Assembly: GCF_033025475.1 (NCBI RefSeq)
Contig: NZ_CP130322.1
Coordinates: 1,717,001 to 1,781,000, forward strand
Origin: Sphingomonas sp. C3-2
GTDB lineage: Bacteria > Pseudomonadota > Alphaproteobacteria > Sphingomonadales > Sphingomonadaceae
Direction of reading: 5' to 3'
Length of the DNA stretch: 64,000 nt
Part shown: positions 1 through 8,882 of the stretch, piece by piece
How positions within the stretch are numbered: the first letter of the stretch is position 1
How the letters are laid out: each line of letters begins with the position of its first letter
Notes under the pieces: model-generated
The model's database searches: none
Told to the model about the DNA's origin: nothing
Seen by the model: the letters and a program-made list of their open reading frames with translations, nothing else
Made by a program: the position numbers and the translations under genes

Positions 1-1
1 C

Positions 2-349
2 GGCTTCGAGAAACACGCGGTCTATGCCGATGACGAGGATGCCGAGATCATCCATCATGCCGAGCTCGTCCGCGACGGGCATATGGTGATGCTGAGCAGC
101 TATGGCGGCGACAGCGAGTTCAGCCGGAAATCGAAGCTGCTGCACCCGCAGGATGCGGGCGGCAATACCCAGTCGATCTATATCGTCCTGGACGATGTCG
201 ACGATCACGCAGACCGGGCACAGAAAGCGGGCGCGAAGATCATCCTCGCGCCCGCCGATCAGGATTATGGGGGCCGCGTCTATTCGGCGCTGGACCCAGA
301 AGGTTATGCGTGGAGCTTTGGCAGCTACGATCCCTGGACCGCCGCCTGA
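2..349 (+). CDS. VOC (glyoxalase/bleomycin-resistance) family protein, 3' part
   Basis: The reading frame is already open at the left edge, so the true start lies outside the window; about 115 codons are visible. The C-terminal part contains a VOC-fold pattern: a beta strand around SIYIVLDDVDDH followed by a helix of alternating Ala/Lys residues, then GGRVYSALDPEGYAWSFG, the usual last strands of the PhnB-like/glyoxalase superfamily. A metal-dependent lyase, dioxygenase or resistance role cannot be chosen from this fragment. It is convergent with prs, 18 nt away, with no obvious terminator between them. Confidence 0.8.
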   Translation, partial: GFEKHAVYADDEDAEIIHHAELVRDGHMVMLSSYGGDSEFSRKSKLLHPQDAGGNTQSIYIVLDDVDDHADRAQKAGAKIILAPADQDYGGRVYSALDPEGYAWSFGSYDPWTAA

Positions 350-367
350 AGCTCCCCGCCCCGATGC

Positions 368-1303
368 TTAGTCGAAGAGGCTCGACACCGAGGTTTCGTC
401 CGCGATACGGCGGATCGCCTCGGCCAGAAGCGGCGCGATCGTCAGGTGACGGATCTTCTTCGCATCCTTGATGAGTTCGTGGCTGCCGATCGAATCGGAG
501 ATGACAAGTTCGGCCAGCTGCGAATTTTCGACACGCGCAACCGCGCCGCCCGACAGCACGCCGTGGGTGCAATAAGCAACGACGTCTTCGGCGCCCGCAG
601 CCTTCAGCGCAGCAGCGGCATTGCACAGCGTACCCGCCGAATCGACGATATCGTCGATCAGGATGCAGAAGCGGCCTTCGACGTCACCGATGATGTTCAT
701 CACCTCGGACTCGCCAGCACGCTCACGGCGCTTGTCGACGATCGCGAGCGGGGCATTGTCGAGTCGCTTGGCGAGCGCACGCGCGCGCACCACGCCGCCG
801 ACGTCGGGCGAGACGACCATGATGTTCTTGCCGCCGAAACGCGCGTGGATATCGGCCGACATCACGGGTGCGGCGTAGAGATTGTCGGTCGGAATGTCGA
901 AAAAACCCTGGATCTGGCCAGCGTGCAGATCGACCGACAGCACGCGGTTGGCCCCCGCGGTCGTCAGCAGATTGGCGACGAGCTTGGCCGAAATCGGGGT
1001 CCGCGGGCCGGGTTTGCGATCCTGACGCGCATAGCCGAAATAAGGGAGGACCGCGGTGATCCGCTTGGCCGATGAGCGCTTGAGCGCATCGATGCAGATC
1101 AGCAGTTCCATGAGGTTGTCGTTGGCGGGGAACGCCGTCGACTGCAGTACGAACACGTCTTCGCCGCGCACATTTTCGTGGATTTCGACGAAGACCTCTT
1201 CGTCGGCGAAGCGCCGGACGCTTGCATCGGTCAGCGGGATCTCCAGATATTCGGCGATCGCCTTGGCCAGCGGCAGATTCGAATTGCCGGTGAGTAGTTT
1301 CAT
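368..1303 (-). CDS. prs: Ribose-phosphate pyrophosphokinase (PRPP synthetase)
   Basis: Makes 5-phosphoribosyl 1-diphosphate from ribose 5-phosphate and ATP for nucleotide, His, Trp and NAD synthesis. The 311-residue product has the family's normal length, the N-terminal pattern [16 protein letters not shown], the segment [17 protein letters not shown] that forms part of the ATP site, and the PRPP-binding loop [14 protein letters not shown] near residues 215-230. I chose the ATG at 1303 because GGGA precedes it at a suitable distance; an in-frame TTG at 1321 would add six residues (MRESQT) with no better ribosome site. It is transcribed divergently from nadE across a 110-nt gap. Confidence 0.97.
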   Translation of the reverse strand: MKLLTGNSNLPLAKAIAEYLEIPLTDASVRRFADEEVFVEIHENVRGEDVFVLQSTAFPANDNLMELLICIDALKRSSAKRITAVLPYFGYARQDRKPGPRTPISAKLVANLLTTAGANRVLSVDLHAGQIQGFFDIPTDNLYAAPVMSADIHARFGGKNIMVVSPDVGGVVRARALAKRLDNAPLAIVDKRRERAGESEVMNIIGDVEGRFCILIDDIVDSAGTLCNAAAALKAAGAEDVVAYCTHGVLSGGAVARVENSQLAELVISDSIGSHELIKDAKKIRHLTIAPLLAEAIRRIADETSVSSLFD

Positions 1304-1413
1304 GGTTTGAGATTCCCGCAATGCAGTTACGATTGCGCCTGCCCTTTAGTCATCCAAGTGCAATGATGAAAGGGGGCATTGCCGCTGGGCGGCTCGCTGC
1401 CTAATCAGGGCAC

Positions 1414-3069
1414 ATGATCAACCGGCTTACAATCGCGCTTGCGCAGATATCCCAACGCGTCGGCGACCTGACCGGCAATGCCGATGCGATGCTTGCCTGG
1501 CGTGCCCGGGCAAGTACCGCAGATCTTGTCGTTTTTCCCGAGATGCAGCTGATCGGCTACCCCCCCGAAGACCTGGTTCTGAAGCCCGCGCTGGTGGCGC
1601 GCGCCGAGGCCGAACTGGCGCGCCTGGCGGTGGCAACGGCTGACGGCGGCCCGGCCATGCTGGTGGGCAGCATCGCCCGTGAGAATGGCAATCTTTACAA
1701 CATGGTCGCCCTGCTTGACGGCGGGGAGATCGTGGCCGTCACGCGCAAGCATGAATTGCCCAATTATGGCACATTCGATGAAAAGCGGTTGTTCACATCG
1801 GCCCCGCCGGCCGAACCGATCGCATTTCGCGGCGTGCAGTTGGGCATTCCGATCTGCGAGGATATCTGGTTCCCCACCGTCTGCGCCAATCTGAAGGCCA
1901 AGAGTGCCGAGATCCTGATCTCGCCCAATGGCAGCCCCTATGAAATCGACAAGGACGATCTGCGCAGCGGCTCGATCGCGGCCGCGCGCGTCAAGGAAAC
2001 CGGCCTGCCGATAGTCTATCTCAACCGTGTGGGCGGGCAGGATGAGCTGGTGTTCGACGGTGCATCCTTCGTGCTCAACGCCGATGGTGCGGTCGCGCTT
2101 CAACTGCCCGATTGGGAAGAAGCGCTTGTGGAGACGATATGGGAGCGTGGCCCCACGGGCTGGCGCTGTGCACCCGGCACGATCCACGCGCTCGAACCCC
2201 ATCCGTCCGACATCTACCATGCGATGGTGGTGGGCCTGCGCGACTATGTGACCGCGAACCGCTTTCCGGGCGTGATCCTCGGCCTGTCCGGCGGAATCGA
2301 CAGCGCGCTTTCAGCGGCAGTTGCCGTCGATGCACTGGGCGCGGACAAGGTCCGCTGCGTGATGATGCCCTCGCGCTTCACCAGTCGCGAATCGCTCGAT
2401 GATGCCGAAATGTGCGCCAAGCTGCTCGGCGTCCAGTACGACACCATCCCGATCGGCCCCGCCGTCGACGCATTCGATACGATGCTGGCCGATGCCTTTG
2501 CCGGCCGCGCGCGCGATCTGACCGAAGAAAATATCCAGTCGCGCATCCGCGGCGTCACGCTGATGGCGCTCTCGAACAAGTTCGGCCACATGCTGCTGAC
2601 CACCGGCAACAAGAGCGAGATGTCGGTCGGCTATGCCACGATCTATGGCGACATGGCCGGCGGCTATTCGGTGCTGAAGGATGCGTACAAGCTCACCTGC
2701 TTCGAGCTTTCACGCTGGCGCAACGCCAATCGTCCACGCATCGGCCTTGGCCCCGACGGCCCGGTGATGCCCGACAATGTCATCACCAAGCCGCCCTCGG
2801 CCGAGTTGCGCGACGATCAGAAGGATTCGGACAGCCTGCCCGAATATGACGTGCTCGACCCGATTCTGCACGGGCTGGTCGAGGAAGAATTATCGGTCGA
2901 CGACGTGGCAGCGCGCGGTTTTGACCGCGACACCGTCGCGCGGATCGAAAGACTGCTCTATATTGCCGAATATAAGCGGCGTCAGGCGCCGCCGGGCGTA
3001 AAGCTCGGCAAGCGCAATTTCGGACGCGACCGCCGTTACCCCATCACCAACGCATTCCGGACATCATGA
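1414..3069 (+). CDS. nadE: Glutamine-dependent NAD+ synthetase
   Basis: Converts nicotinate adenine dinucleotide to NAD+ with glutamine as nitrogen donor. The 551-residue protein has two domains. Residues 1-260 are a nitrilase-fold glutaminase with the catalytic triad visible as Glu43 (FPEMQL), Lys112 (TRKHELPNYG) and Cys148 (IPICEDIW). Residues 265-551 form the ATP-pyrophosphatase synthetase with the P-loop SGGIDS at 292-297 and TGNKSE further on. It overlaps gltX by ATGA (3066-3069), so the two are almost certainly co-transcribed and translationally coupled. Confidence 0.97.
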   Translation: MINRLTIALAQISQRVGDLTGNADAMLAWRARASTADLVVFPEMQLIGYPPEDLVLKPALVARAEAELARLAVATADGGPAMLVGSIARENGNLYNMVALLDGGEIVAVTRKHELPNYGTFDEKRLFTSAPPAEPIAFRGVQLGIPICEDIWFPTVCANLKAKSAEILISPNGSPYEIDKDDLRSGSIAAARVKETGLPIVYLNRVGGQDELVFDGASFVLNADGAVALQLPDWEEALVETIWERGPTGWRCAPGTIHALEPHPSDIYHAMVVGLRDYVTANRFPGVILGLSGGIDSALSAAVAVDALGADKVRCVMMPSRFTSRESLDDAEMCAKLLGVQYDTIPIGPAVDAFDTMLADAFAGRARDLTEENIQSRIRGVTLMALSNKFGHMLLTTGNKSEMSVGYATIYGDMAGGYSVLKDAYKLTCFELSRWRNANRPRIGLGPDGPVMPDNVITKPPSAELRDDQKDSDSLPEYDVLDPILHGLVEEELSVDDVAARGFDRDTVARIERLLYIAEYKRRQAPPGVKLGKRNFGRDRRYPITNAFRTS

Positions 3070-4385
3070 CCGTCACCACCCGCTTCGCCCCCTCGCCGAC
3101 CGGCCGACTCCATGTCGGCAATATCCGCACCGCGCTCCACAACTGGATGTGGGCGAAGAAGCATGGCGGGCGCTTCCTGCTGCGCATCGACGACACCGAC
3201 GCTGAACGGTCGACCGAAGAAAATGTGGAGTCGATCCGCGCCGATCTGCGCTGGCTTGGCCTTGAATGGGATGGCGAGGCGCGCCAGTCCGAACGCTTCG
3301 CGCTCTATGAGGAAAAGTTCGAACAGCTGAAGGCTGCAGGCCGCGTCTATGCCTGCTACGAAACGCCCGAAGAACTTGAACTGCGCCGCAAGGTCCTGCT
3401 CGGTCGCGGGCTTCCGCCGGTCTATGAGCGCCAGCCTGCGGACGCGCCCATTCCCGAAGGCCGGACACCGCATTGGCGTTTCCGTCTCGATCACGACACC
3501 CCGATCGTCTGGCACGATCTGATCCGTGGCGAGCAGCGTTTCGATCCCAAGCTGCTTTCCGACCCGGTGATCCGCCGCGCCGATGGCAGCTGGCTCTATA
3601 TGCTGCCCTCGGCGATCGACGATGTCGACATGAGGATCACCCATGTGGTGCGCGGCGAAGACCATGTTTCGAACACGGCCGCGCAGCTTCAGATGTTCGA
3701 AGCGCTGGGCGCCCCTGCCCCGGCCTTTGCGCACGAGGCGCTGCTGACCGGGAGCGAAGGCAAATTGTCCAAGCGCCTCGGGTCACTCGGCGTTGAACAT
3801 TTCCGCGAGGCCGGGATCGAACCGGCGGCGATCATCGCCAAGCTCGCGCGGATCGGGACGAGCGATCCGGTCGAGCCCTATGCCGATGCGCAGCCGCTGA
3901 TCGACAGCTTCGACTTTGCCCGCTTCGGCCGTGCGCCCGCGCGCTTCGACGAGGCCGAACTGGCGACGCTCAACGCCAAGATCGTCCACCAGTTCGATTT
4001 TGCGGCCGTCGCGGATCGGCTTCCCGACGGCATGGATGCGGCGGGCTGGGAAGCGATCCGCCCCAATCTGCAGCATGTGGCGGAAGCTGCCGACTGGTGG
4101 CACGTCGTGCGTGGGCCGGTCGCTGCGCCCGCGCTATCCGATGAGGACCGCGCCTATATCGCCACCGCGATCGACGCAGCCGCAGACATCGAAGACTGGG
4201 CAACCAATCCCTGGGGTGCGCTCACCGGTGCCCTGAAGGAACAGACCGGGCGCAAGGGCAAGGCGCTGTTCCTGCCGCTCCGCCAGGCGCTCACCGCGCG
4301 CGAGCACGGCCCCGACATGGCGGCGCTCCTCCCCCTGATCGGCCGCGAGCAGGCACTCGAGCGGCTGCGCAACGCTGCGGGCTGA
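3066..4385 (+). CDS. gltX: Glutamyl-tRNA synthetase (short type)
   Basis: Class I aminoacyl-tRNA synthetase charging tRNA-Glu. The HIGH-type signature is at residues 9-18 (PSPTGRLHVG) and the KMSKS-type loop is KLSKR at 233-237. At 439 residues it is shorter than the 470-490 usual for bacterial GltX, which matches the second GltX found in many alphaproteobacteria. Whether it is discriminating or can also charge tRNA-Gln cannot be told here. It overlaps nadE by 4 nt and the following DUF4169 gene by 1 nt (TGATG). Confidence 0.95.
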   Translation: MTVTTRFAPSPTGRLHVGNIRTALHNWMWAKKHGGRFLLRIDDTDAERSTEENVESIRADLRWLGLEWDGEARQSERFALYEEKFEQLKAAGRVYACYETPEELELRRKVLLGRGLPPVYERQPADAPIPEGRTPHWRFRLDHDTPIVWHDLIRGEQRFDPKLLSDPVIRRADGSWLYMLPSAIDDVDMRITHVVRGEDHVSNTAAQLQMFEALGAPAPAFAHEALLTGSEGKLSKRLGSLGVEHFREAGIEPAAIIAKLARIGTSDPVEPYADAQPLIDSFDFARFGRAPARFDEAELATLNAKIVHQFDFAAVADRLPDGMDAAGWEAIRPNLQHVAEAADWWHVVRGPVAAPALSDEDRAYIATAIDAAADIEDWATNPWGALTGALKEQTGRKGKALFLPLRQALTAREHGPDMAALLPLIGREQALERLRNAAG

Positions 4386-4576
4386 TGGGCGACGTCGTCA
4401 ACCTCCGCACGGCGCGCAAGCAGCGCGCGCGCAAACAGGCCGAACAGGCCGCGACCACCAATCGCACGCTGTTCGGCCGCACCCGCGCACAAAAGGCACA
4501 CGACACCGCCGAGGCGGAGAAACAGACCCGTTTCCTCGACCAGCACCGACGCGAAGACGCCAAAGACGAGCAATAG
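4385..4576 (+). CDS. DUF4169 family small basic protein
   Basis: A 63-residue, highly charged protein beginning MGDVVNLRTARKQRARKQAE and ending in a Lys/Glu-rich helix. The N-terminal VVNLR..RK pattern followed by FGRT.A.KA is what I recognise as DUF4169, a small alphaproteobacterial family of unknown function. It has no signal peptide and is probably one long amphipathic helix. The start overlaps the gltX stop (TGATG), making it the last gene of the nadE-gltX operon. Confidence 0.8.
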   Translation: MGDVVNLRTARKQRARKQAEQAATTNRTLFGRTRAQKAHDTAEAEKQTRFLDQHRREDAKDEQ

Positions 4577-4585
4577 CGCAGCCGG

Positions 4586-4607
4586 ATGCGCAAGGCATCT
4601 TGCGCAT
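4586..4607 (+). terminator. Stem-loop after the nadE-gltX-DUF4169 operon
   Basis: Perfect 9-bp inverted repeat ATGCGCAAG / CTTGCGCAT with a 4-nt loop, starting 9 nt after the DUF4169 stop codon. It has no T tract, so it may be a 3'-end-stabilising hairpin or part of a factor-dependent terminator rather than a classical intrinsic one. Confidence 0.35.
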
Positions 4608-4648
4608 ATGCGATCAGCGCTTTAGGGGCGTCCATTCCAGAGCAATGC

Positions 4649-4739
4649 GGAGCGGTGGCCGAGTGGTCGAAGGCGCTCGCCTGGAAAGTGAGTATACGGC
4701 AAAACCGTATCGAGGGTTCGAATCCCTCCCGCTCCGCCA
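4649..4739 (+). tRNA. tRNA-Ser (anticodon GGA)
   Basis: Starts GGAGCGGTGGCCGAGTGG and ends with the complementary acceptor strand CCGCTCCG and an encoded CCA. The anticodon stem CTCGC/GTGAG encloses the loop CTGGAAA, giving anticodon GGA, which reads UCC and UCU. The long variable arm (about TATACGGCAAAACCGTA) is typical of class II tRNA-Ser. The T arm GGGTTCGAATCCC is intact. Confidence 0.97.
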
Positions 4740-4951
4740 CCACATTTACCCCGACACGGATTTTCTCGAGGGCTTCCGGATCAAACTATCCGGCCTGATC
4801 GGATATCGCGGGCCGAATCTCGCTAACGCATCCGGGTATTCGGACAGCCAAAAGCGTTGGCCGAAATTTCGGGATCAATCGACTTTGGAGTGTCCTGAGC
4901 GTGTCGACCGCCGCCAGTTCCGCGCCAATGCGCTCTACTCTGCGGTCGTAC

Positions 4952-5026
4952 TGGCTGGGGCGGCAGGATTCGAACCTGCGAATGCCGGTACCAAAAACCG
5001 GTGCCTTACCGCTTGGCGACGCCCCA
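4952..5026 (-). tRNA. tRNA-Gln (anticodon UUG)
   Basis: On the minus strand it reads TGGGGCGTCGCCAAGCGG at the 5' end and finishes GCCCCAGCCA, so CCA is encoded. The anticodon stem CCGGT/ACCGG encloses TTTTGGT, giving anticodon TTG. The sequence is close to the E. coli tRNA-Gln pattern, including the short D arm. It converges on the tRNA-Ser gene; in the 212 nt between the two I see no ORF or other signal. Confidence 0.97.
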
Positions 5027-5069
5027 ATGTTGAGCGGCGCTTATAGCGAGATGATCGCGTGTGAGAAGA

Positions 5070-5100
5070 GGGGAATGGCAGAAAATTGAGGCCATCCCCC
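5070..5100 (-). terminator. Probable terminator of ilvE
   Basis: On the minus strand, GGGGGATGGC pairs with GCCATTCCCC (10 bp with one G-T pair) around an 11-nt loop, followed by the pyrimidine run TCTTCTC. It lies 12 nt past the ilvE stop. The T tract is interrupted, so efficiency is uncertain. Confidence 0.5.
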
Positions 5101-5111
5101 CGTCCCGTTCT

Positions 5112-6206
<1,095 letters not shown>

Positions 6207-6295
6207 AATAGTCCCTCATATAGAGAAGCGCGGCGCCCGCTCGCGTGCGTCGCGTAGCTTGCGCTGACCTAGGCCCGGCGGCTAGATACGTCAAT

Positions 6296-6793
6296 ATGGC
6301 TGTCCCACCAACGACCACCGCTTCACCGCTTTTCCTTCGCGGCCCGGAAATCCGCCGGGGGCTTGAGCTGCTCTATTTCGGATACAGCCATTTGCTGCGC
6401 GCGATCGACGAGACGCTGGAAGACCAAGGGCTTGGCCGGGCGCATCACCGCGCGCTCTATTTCATCGCGCGCCAGCCCGATCTGAGCGTGAGCGAACTGC
6501 TCGCGCTGCTCGCGATCACCAAGCAATCGCTGGGGCGCGTGCTCAACGAGCTGACCGCGCGCGGACTGGTCGAGCAGCGGCCGGGAATCAACGATCGGCG
6601 CCAGCGGCTGTTGCGGCTGACCCCCGAGGGCAGCGCGCTCGAACAACAGCTGTTCAACCTGCTGCGCGAACGCCTGTCAGCGGCCTATGGGCAGGCCGGG
6701 CAATCGGCGGTGGCGGGTTTCTGGCAGGTGCTGGAAGGGCTGATCCCGTTGCGCGAGCGCGACCGGGTGGCACGGCTTCAGCGCGGCGGCTGA
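6296..6793 (+). CDS. MarR family transcriptional regulator
   Basis: A 165-residue winged-helix regulator. The core shows the MarR arrangement: dimerisation helix FGYSHLLRAIDETLEDQGL, then SVSELLALLAITKQSLGRVLNELTARGLVEQRPGINDRRQRLLRLTPEG-type helix-turn-helix and wing (DRRQR), and a C-terminal helix. I place the start at the ATG at 6296; an in-frame GTG at 6245 would add 17 residues that are not typical of the family. Its target is not evident: it stands between ilvE (divergent) and the catabolic operon (convergent). Confidence 0.88.
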   Translation: MAVPPTTTASPLFLRGPEIRRGLELLYFGYSHLLRAIDETLEDQGLGRAHHRALYFIARQPDLSVSELLALLAITKQSLGRVLNELTARGLVEQRPGINDRRQRLLRLTPEGSALEQQLFNLLRERLSAAYGQAGQSAVAGFWQVLEGLIPLRERDRVARLQRGG

Positions 6794-6794
6794 C

Positions 6795-6833
6795 AAAAAA
6801 ATCGCTCCGGTCCGAAGGGGTGGACCGGAGCGA
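6795..6833 (-). terminator. Intrinsic terminator of the ligase-amidohydrolase-Rieske operon
   Basis: Perfect 12-bp stem TCGCTCCGGTCC / GGACCGGAGCGA with an 8-nt loop. On the minus strand it is followed by seven T (A run at 6795-6801). It lies 26 nt past the Rieske gene stop at 6859 and immediately after the MarR stop on the other strand. Confidence 0.93.
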
Positions 6834-6858
6834 CGAGGTTGGAGCGTGGCGCTGGCGC

Positions 6859-8001
6859 TCAGCCAGCGGACGCCTTGGCCTTTCGGTTCATGTTGAGCTG
6901 GGTCAGCGTGCGCGTGCCGCCATCCTTTTCCCATTCCGCATAGAATTGCGCATAATATTGGCGGAATGCAGCTATCGGGCCGTCGCCATCGCAGATGATG
7001 GCATCGGGCATGTAGCGCTGCCGATCCCACACCACCTTGTCCTGATCGAGCTGCTTGCAGATGTCGCGGATCAACGCGCGGGCGAGACCGCCCATCGGAC
7101 CTTCGGCCTGTTCGCGCGGCTGGGTGAAGGCGAAGCGGACATGGACCTTGTCCTTGCTGATCGGGGTGACGCCAGCGACGAGCAGCGTTTCCGAAATGCC
7201 GGTGAAGCGCGTCCAGCTCTGGCCCGGGCCGGTGGTGCCGTACGCGATGGCGCCATCGACCTCGCCCATCGGCGTGCCCATCTTCGCATCGACACGCGCG
7301 GTGCGCTCATGCCCGTCAAAGTTCAGCTGATAGTCGGGGAAGTTGGCGGTGCCGTGGATATATTTGAAGTGCGCGGCATCGACGCCGTTTTCGGCCATGT
7401 TCTGGATCGAACCCCAGACATTCCATTCGTGGCGCTCATACGCCGTCCAGTCCGGATTGCTGGTTTCGGGGAAATCCTTGACCTCCCACTTCGGCGCCTC
7501 GCCAAAGGGGTGGTACCAGAACCAGACGAAGTTGTTCTTTTCGACCACCGGCCATTGGTGGTTGCACGGCTTTTTCACCTGCGGCGGAATGGTCTTGGCG
7601 TACGGAATCTCACGCACCACGCCGGTTTCGTCATAGCGCCAGGCGTGGAACGGGCATTCGATCAGATTGCCGTGCACCTTGCCGCCAACGCCGAGATGCG
7701 CGCCGAGATGGCGGCAATAGCCGTCGAGCATGCGGGGAACGCCATCCTCACCGCGCCAGACGACGAGATCGCGGTCGAAATAGCGCAGCGGCTTGGCCTG
7801 ACCGACTTCGATTTCGTCGGAATAGCAGGCAACGAACCAGCCAAAGGGGTGCGGCAGATCGAGATTGCGTTCCTCGATCGAGGCGCGCTCGGTCACTTCA
7901 GCCAGGCGCCACTCCTTGAGCGCATCGCCTTTGAGGCTTTCAAGCACCTGCCATACGGCGACCGGCGCTGTACGGGCATCGGTTTCGGGCTTGCCGGACA
8001 T
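6859..8001 (-). CDS. Rieske non-heme iron oxygenase, KshA-like oxygenase subunit
   Basis: A 380-residue oxygenase subunit. The N-terminal Rieske [2Fe-2S] ligands are Cys96-x-His98 and Cys116-x2-His119 (YCRHLG ... CPFHAW). The mononuclear iron site is NGVDAAHFKYIH with Asp208, His211 and His216. PHPFGWFVACYSDEI at the N terminus and the general layout resemble 3-ketosteroid 9-alpha-hydroxylase (KshA) oxygenases, which suggests hydroxylation of a hydrophobic polycyclic substrate. Start: ATG at 8001, 7 nt after GGGAG; the ATG at 8007 sits too close to that site. It follows the amidohydrolase-like gene by 2 nt. No ferredoxin reductase partner is nearby. Confidence 0.88.
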   Translation of the reverse strand: MSGKPETDARTAPVAVWQVLESLKGDALKEWRLAEVTERASIEERNLDLPHPFGWFVACYSDEIEVGQAKPLRYFDRDLVVWRGEDGVPRMLDGYCRHLGAHLGVGGKVHGNLIECPFHAWRYDETGVVREIPYAKTIPPQVKKPCNHQWPVVEKNNFVWFWYHPFGEAPKWEVKDFPETSNPDWTAYERHEWNVWGSIQNMAENGVDAAHFKYIHGTANFPDYQLNFDGHERTARVDAKMGTPMGEVDGAIAYGTTGPGQSWTRFTGISETLLVAGVTPISKDKVHVRFAFTQPREQAEGPMGGLARALIRDICKQLDQDKVVWDRQRYMPDAIICDGDGPIAAFRQYYAQFYAEWEKDGGTRTLTQLNMNRKAKASAG

Positions 8002-8003
8002 CG

Positions 8004-8882
8004 TCATTCTCCCAGGTTGAATACTTTGAGCGCATTTTCGCGCAGGAATTTCGGCCAGACAGCGTCCTTGAAGGGCACGTTCTCGAGATCGCCGAAGATG
8101 CGATCGAGGCTGAGGCCCATCGGGAAATAGCCGGCATAGATGATCTTGTCGGCGCCGCGGGTGTTCGCGTAGTCGATGATCGCCTTCGGATAATGCTTCG
8201 GCGCAAAGGCGCTGGTCGAATAATAGAGGTTCGGCCATTTGAGCATCAGCTTGACGGCAAGCGCCTCCCACGGCTCCGCGCCGTGACGCATCACGATCTT
8301 GAGATCGGGGAAGAACCAGCAGATTTCGTCGAGCAGTTCGACGCGCTGGTTCATCATCGGGATGCGCGGCCCCGGAATGCCGACATTGAGGAGGATCGGC
8401 AGGCCGAGTTCCGAACAGACGGCATAGATCGGGAACATGTATTTATGGTCGATCGCCACCTGCGGGAAGGTGCCCGCGGGGAAGCAGCTGACCGCCTTGA
8501 TCCCGAAATCGGCATGCGCCTGACGGATGCGGCGCACCTCTTCCATCCCGCCATTGGGATCGATCGGCAGATCGAAGAAGAAGCGATCGGGGAAGCGTTC
8601 CTTGGCGCGGATCGAGGTTTCATCGCCGTTGAAGCCGACCAGCGCCTTTTCGATGTTGAAGCGTTCCATCTGATCGACCGTCCAGGCGACGAAATCGTCG
8701 GCCTTGCCGATATCGGGAATGTCCTTGAACATGTACTGCGCAGGCATCTTGAACTGTGCCTTGCTTTCCTCGTCCCGCAGGAGTTGCGCGAACCAGCTGT
8801 ACCAATCGGAACGATTCTCGTTGGTCGGGATGCCAAGCATCGTATCGATAACGCGAATATCCTTGGGAACACCCATGTTCAT
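8004..8882 (-). CDS. Amidohydrolase-2-like protein with degenerate metal site
   Basis: A 292-residue TIM-barrel protein whose strands follow the amidohydrolase-2 (ACMSD-like) pattern: VIDTMLG at strand 1, GIKAVSCFP, GLPILLNVGIPG, LKIVMRHGAEPW and KIIYAGYFPMG at the last strand. In active members these carry H-x-H, His, His and Asp metal ligands. Here the first strand has T14 and L16 instead of H-x-H, N166 replaces the strand-5 His and Y252 replaces the strand-8 Asp; only His200 remains. It may be a non-metal enzyme (for example a decarboxylase- or lactonase-like fold reused) or a binding protein. The ATG at 8882 overlaps the ligase stop by ATGA and is preceded by AAGGAG. Confidence 0.75.
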   Translation of the reverse strand: MNMGVPKDIRVIDTMLGIPTNENRSDWYSWFAQLLRDEESKAQFKMPAQYMFKDIPDIGKADDFVAWTVDQMERFNIEKALVGFNGDETSIRAKERFPDRFFFDLPIDPNGGMEEVRRIRQAHADFGIKAVSCFPAGTFPQVAIDHKYMFPIYAVCSELGLPILLNVGIPGPRIPMMNQRVELLDEICWFFPDLKIVMRHGAEPWEALAVKLMLKWPNLYYSTSAFAPKHYPKAIIDYANTRGADKIIYAGYFPMGLSLDRIFGDLENVPFKDAVWPKFLRENALKVFNLGE

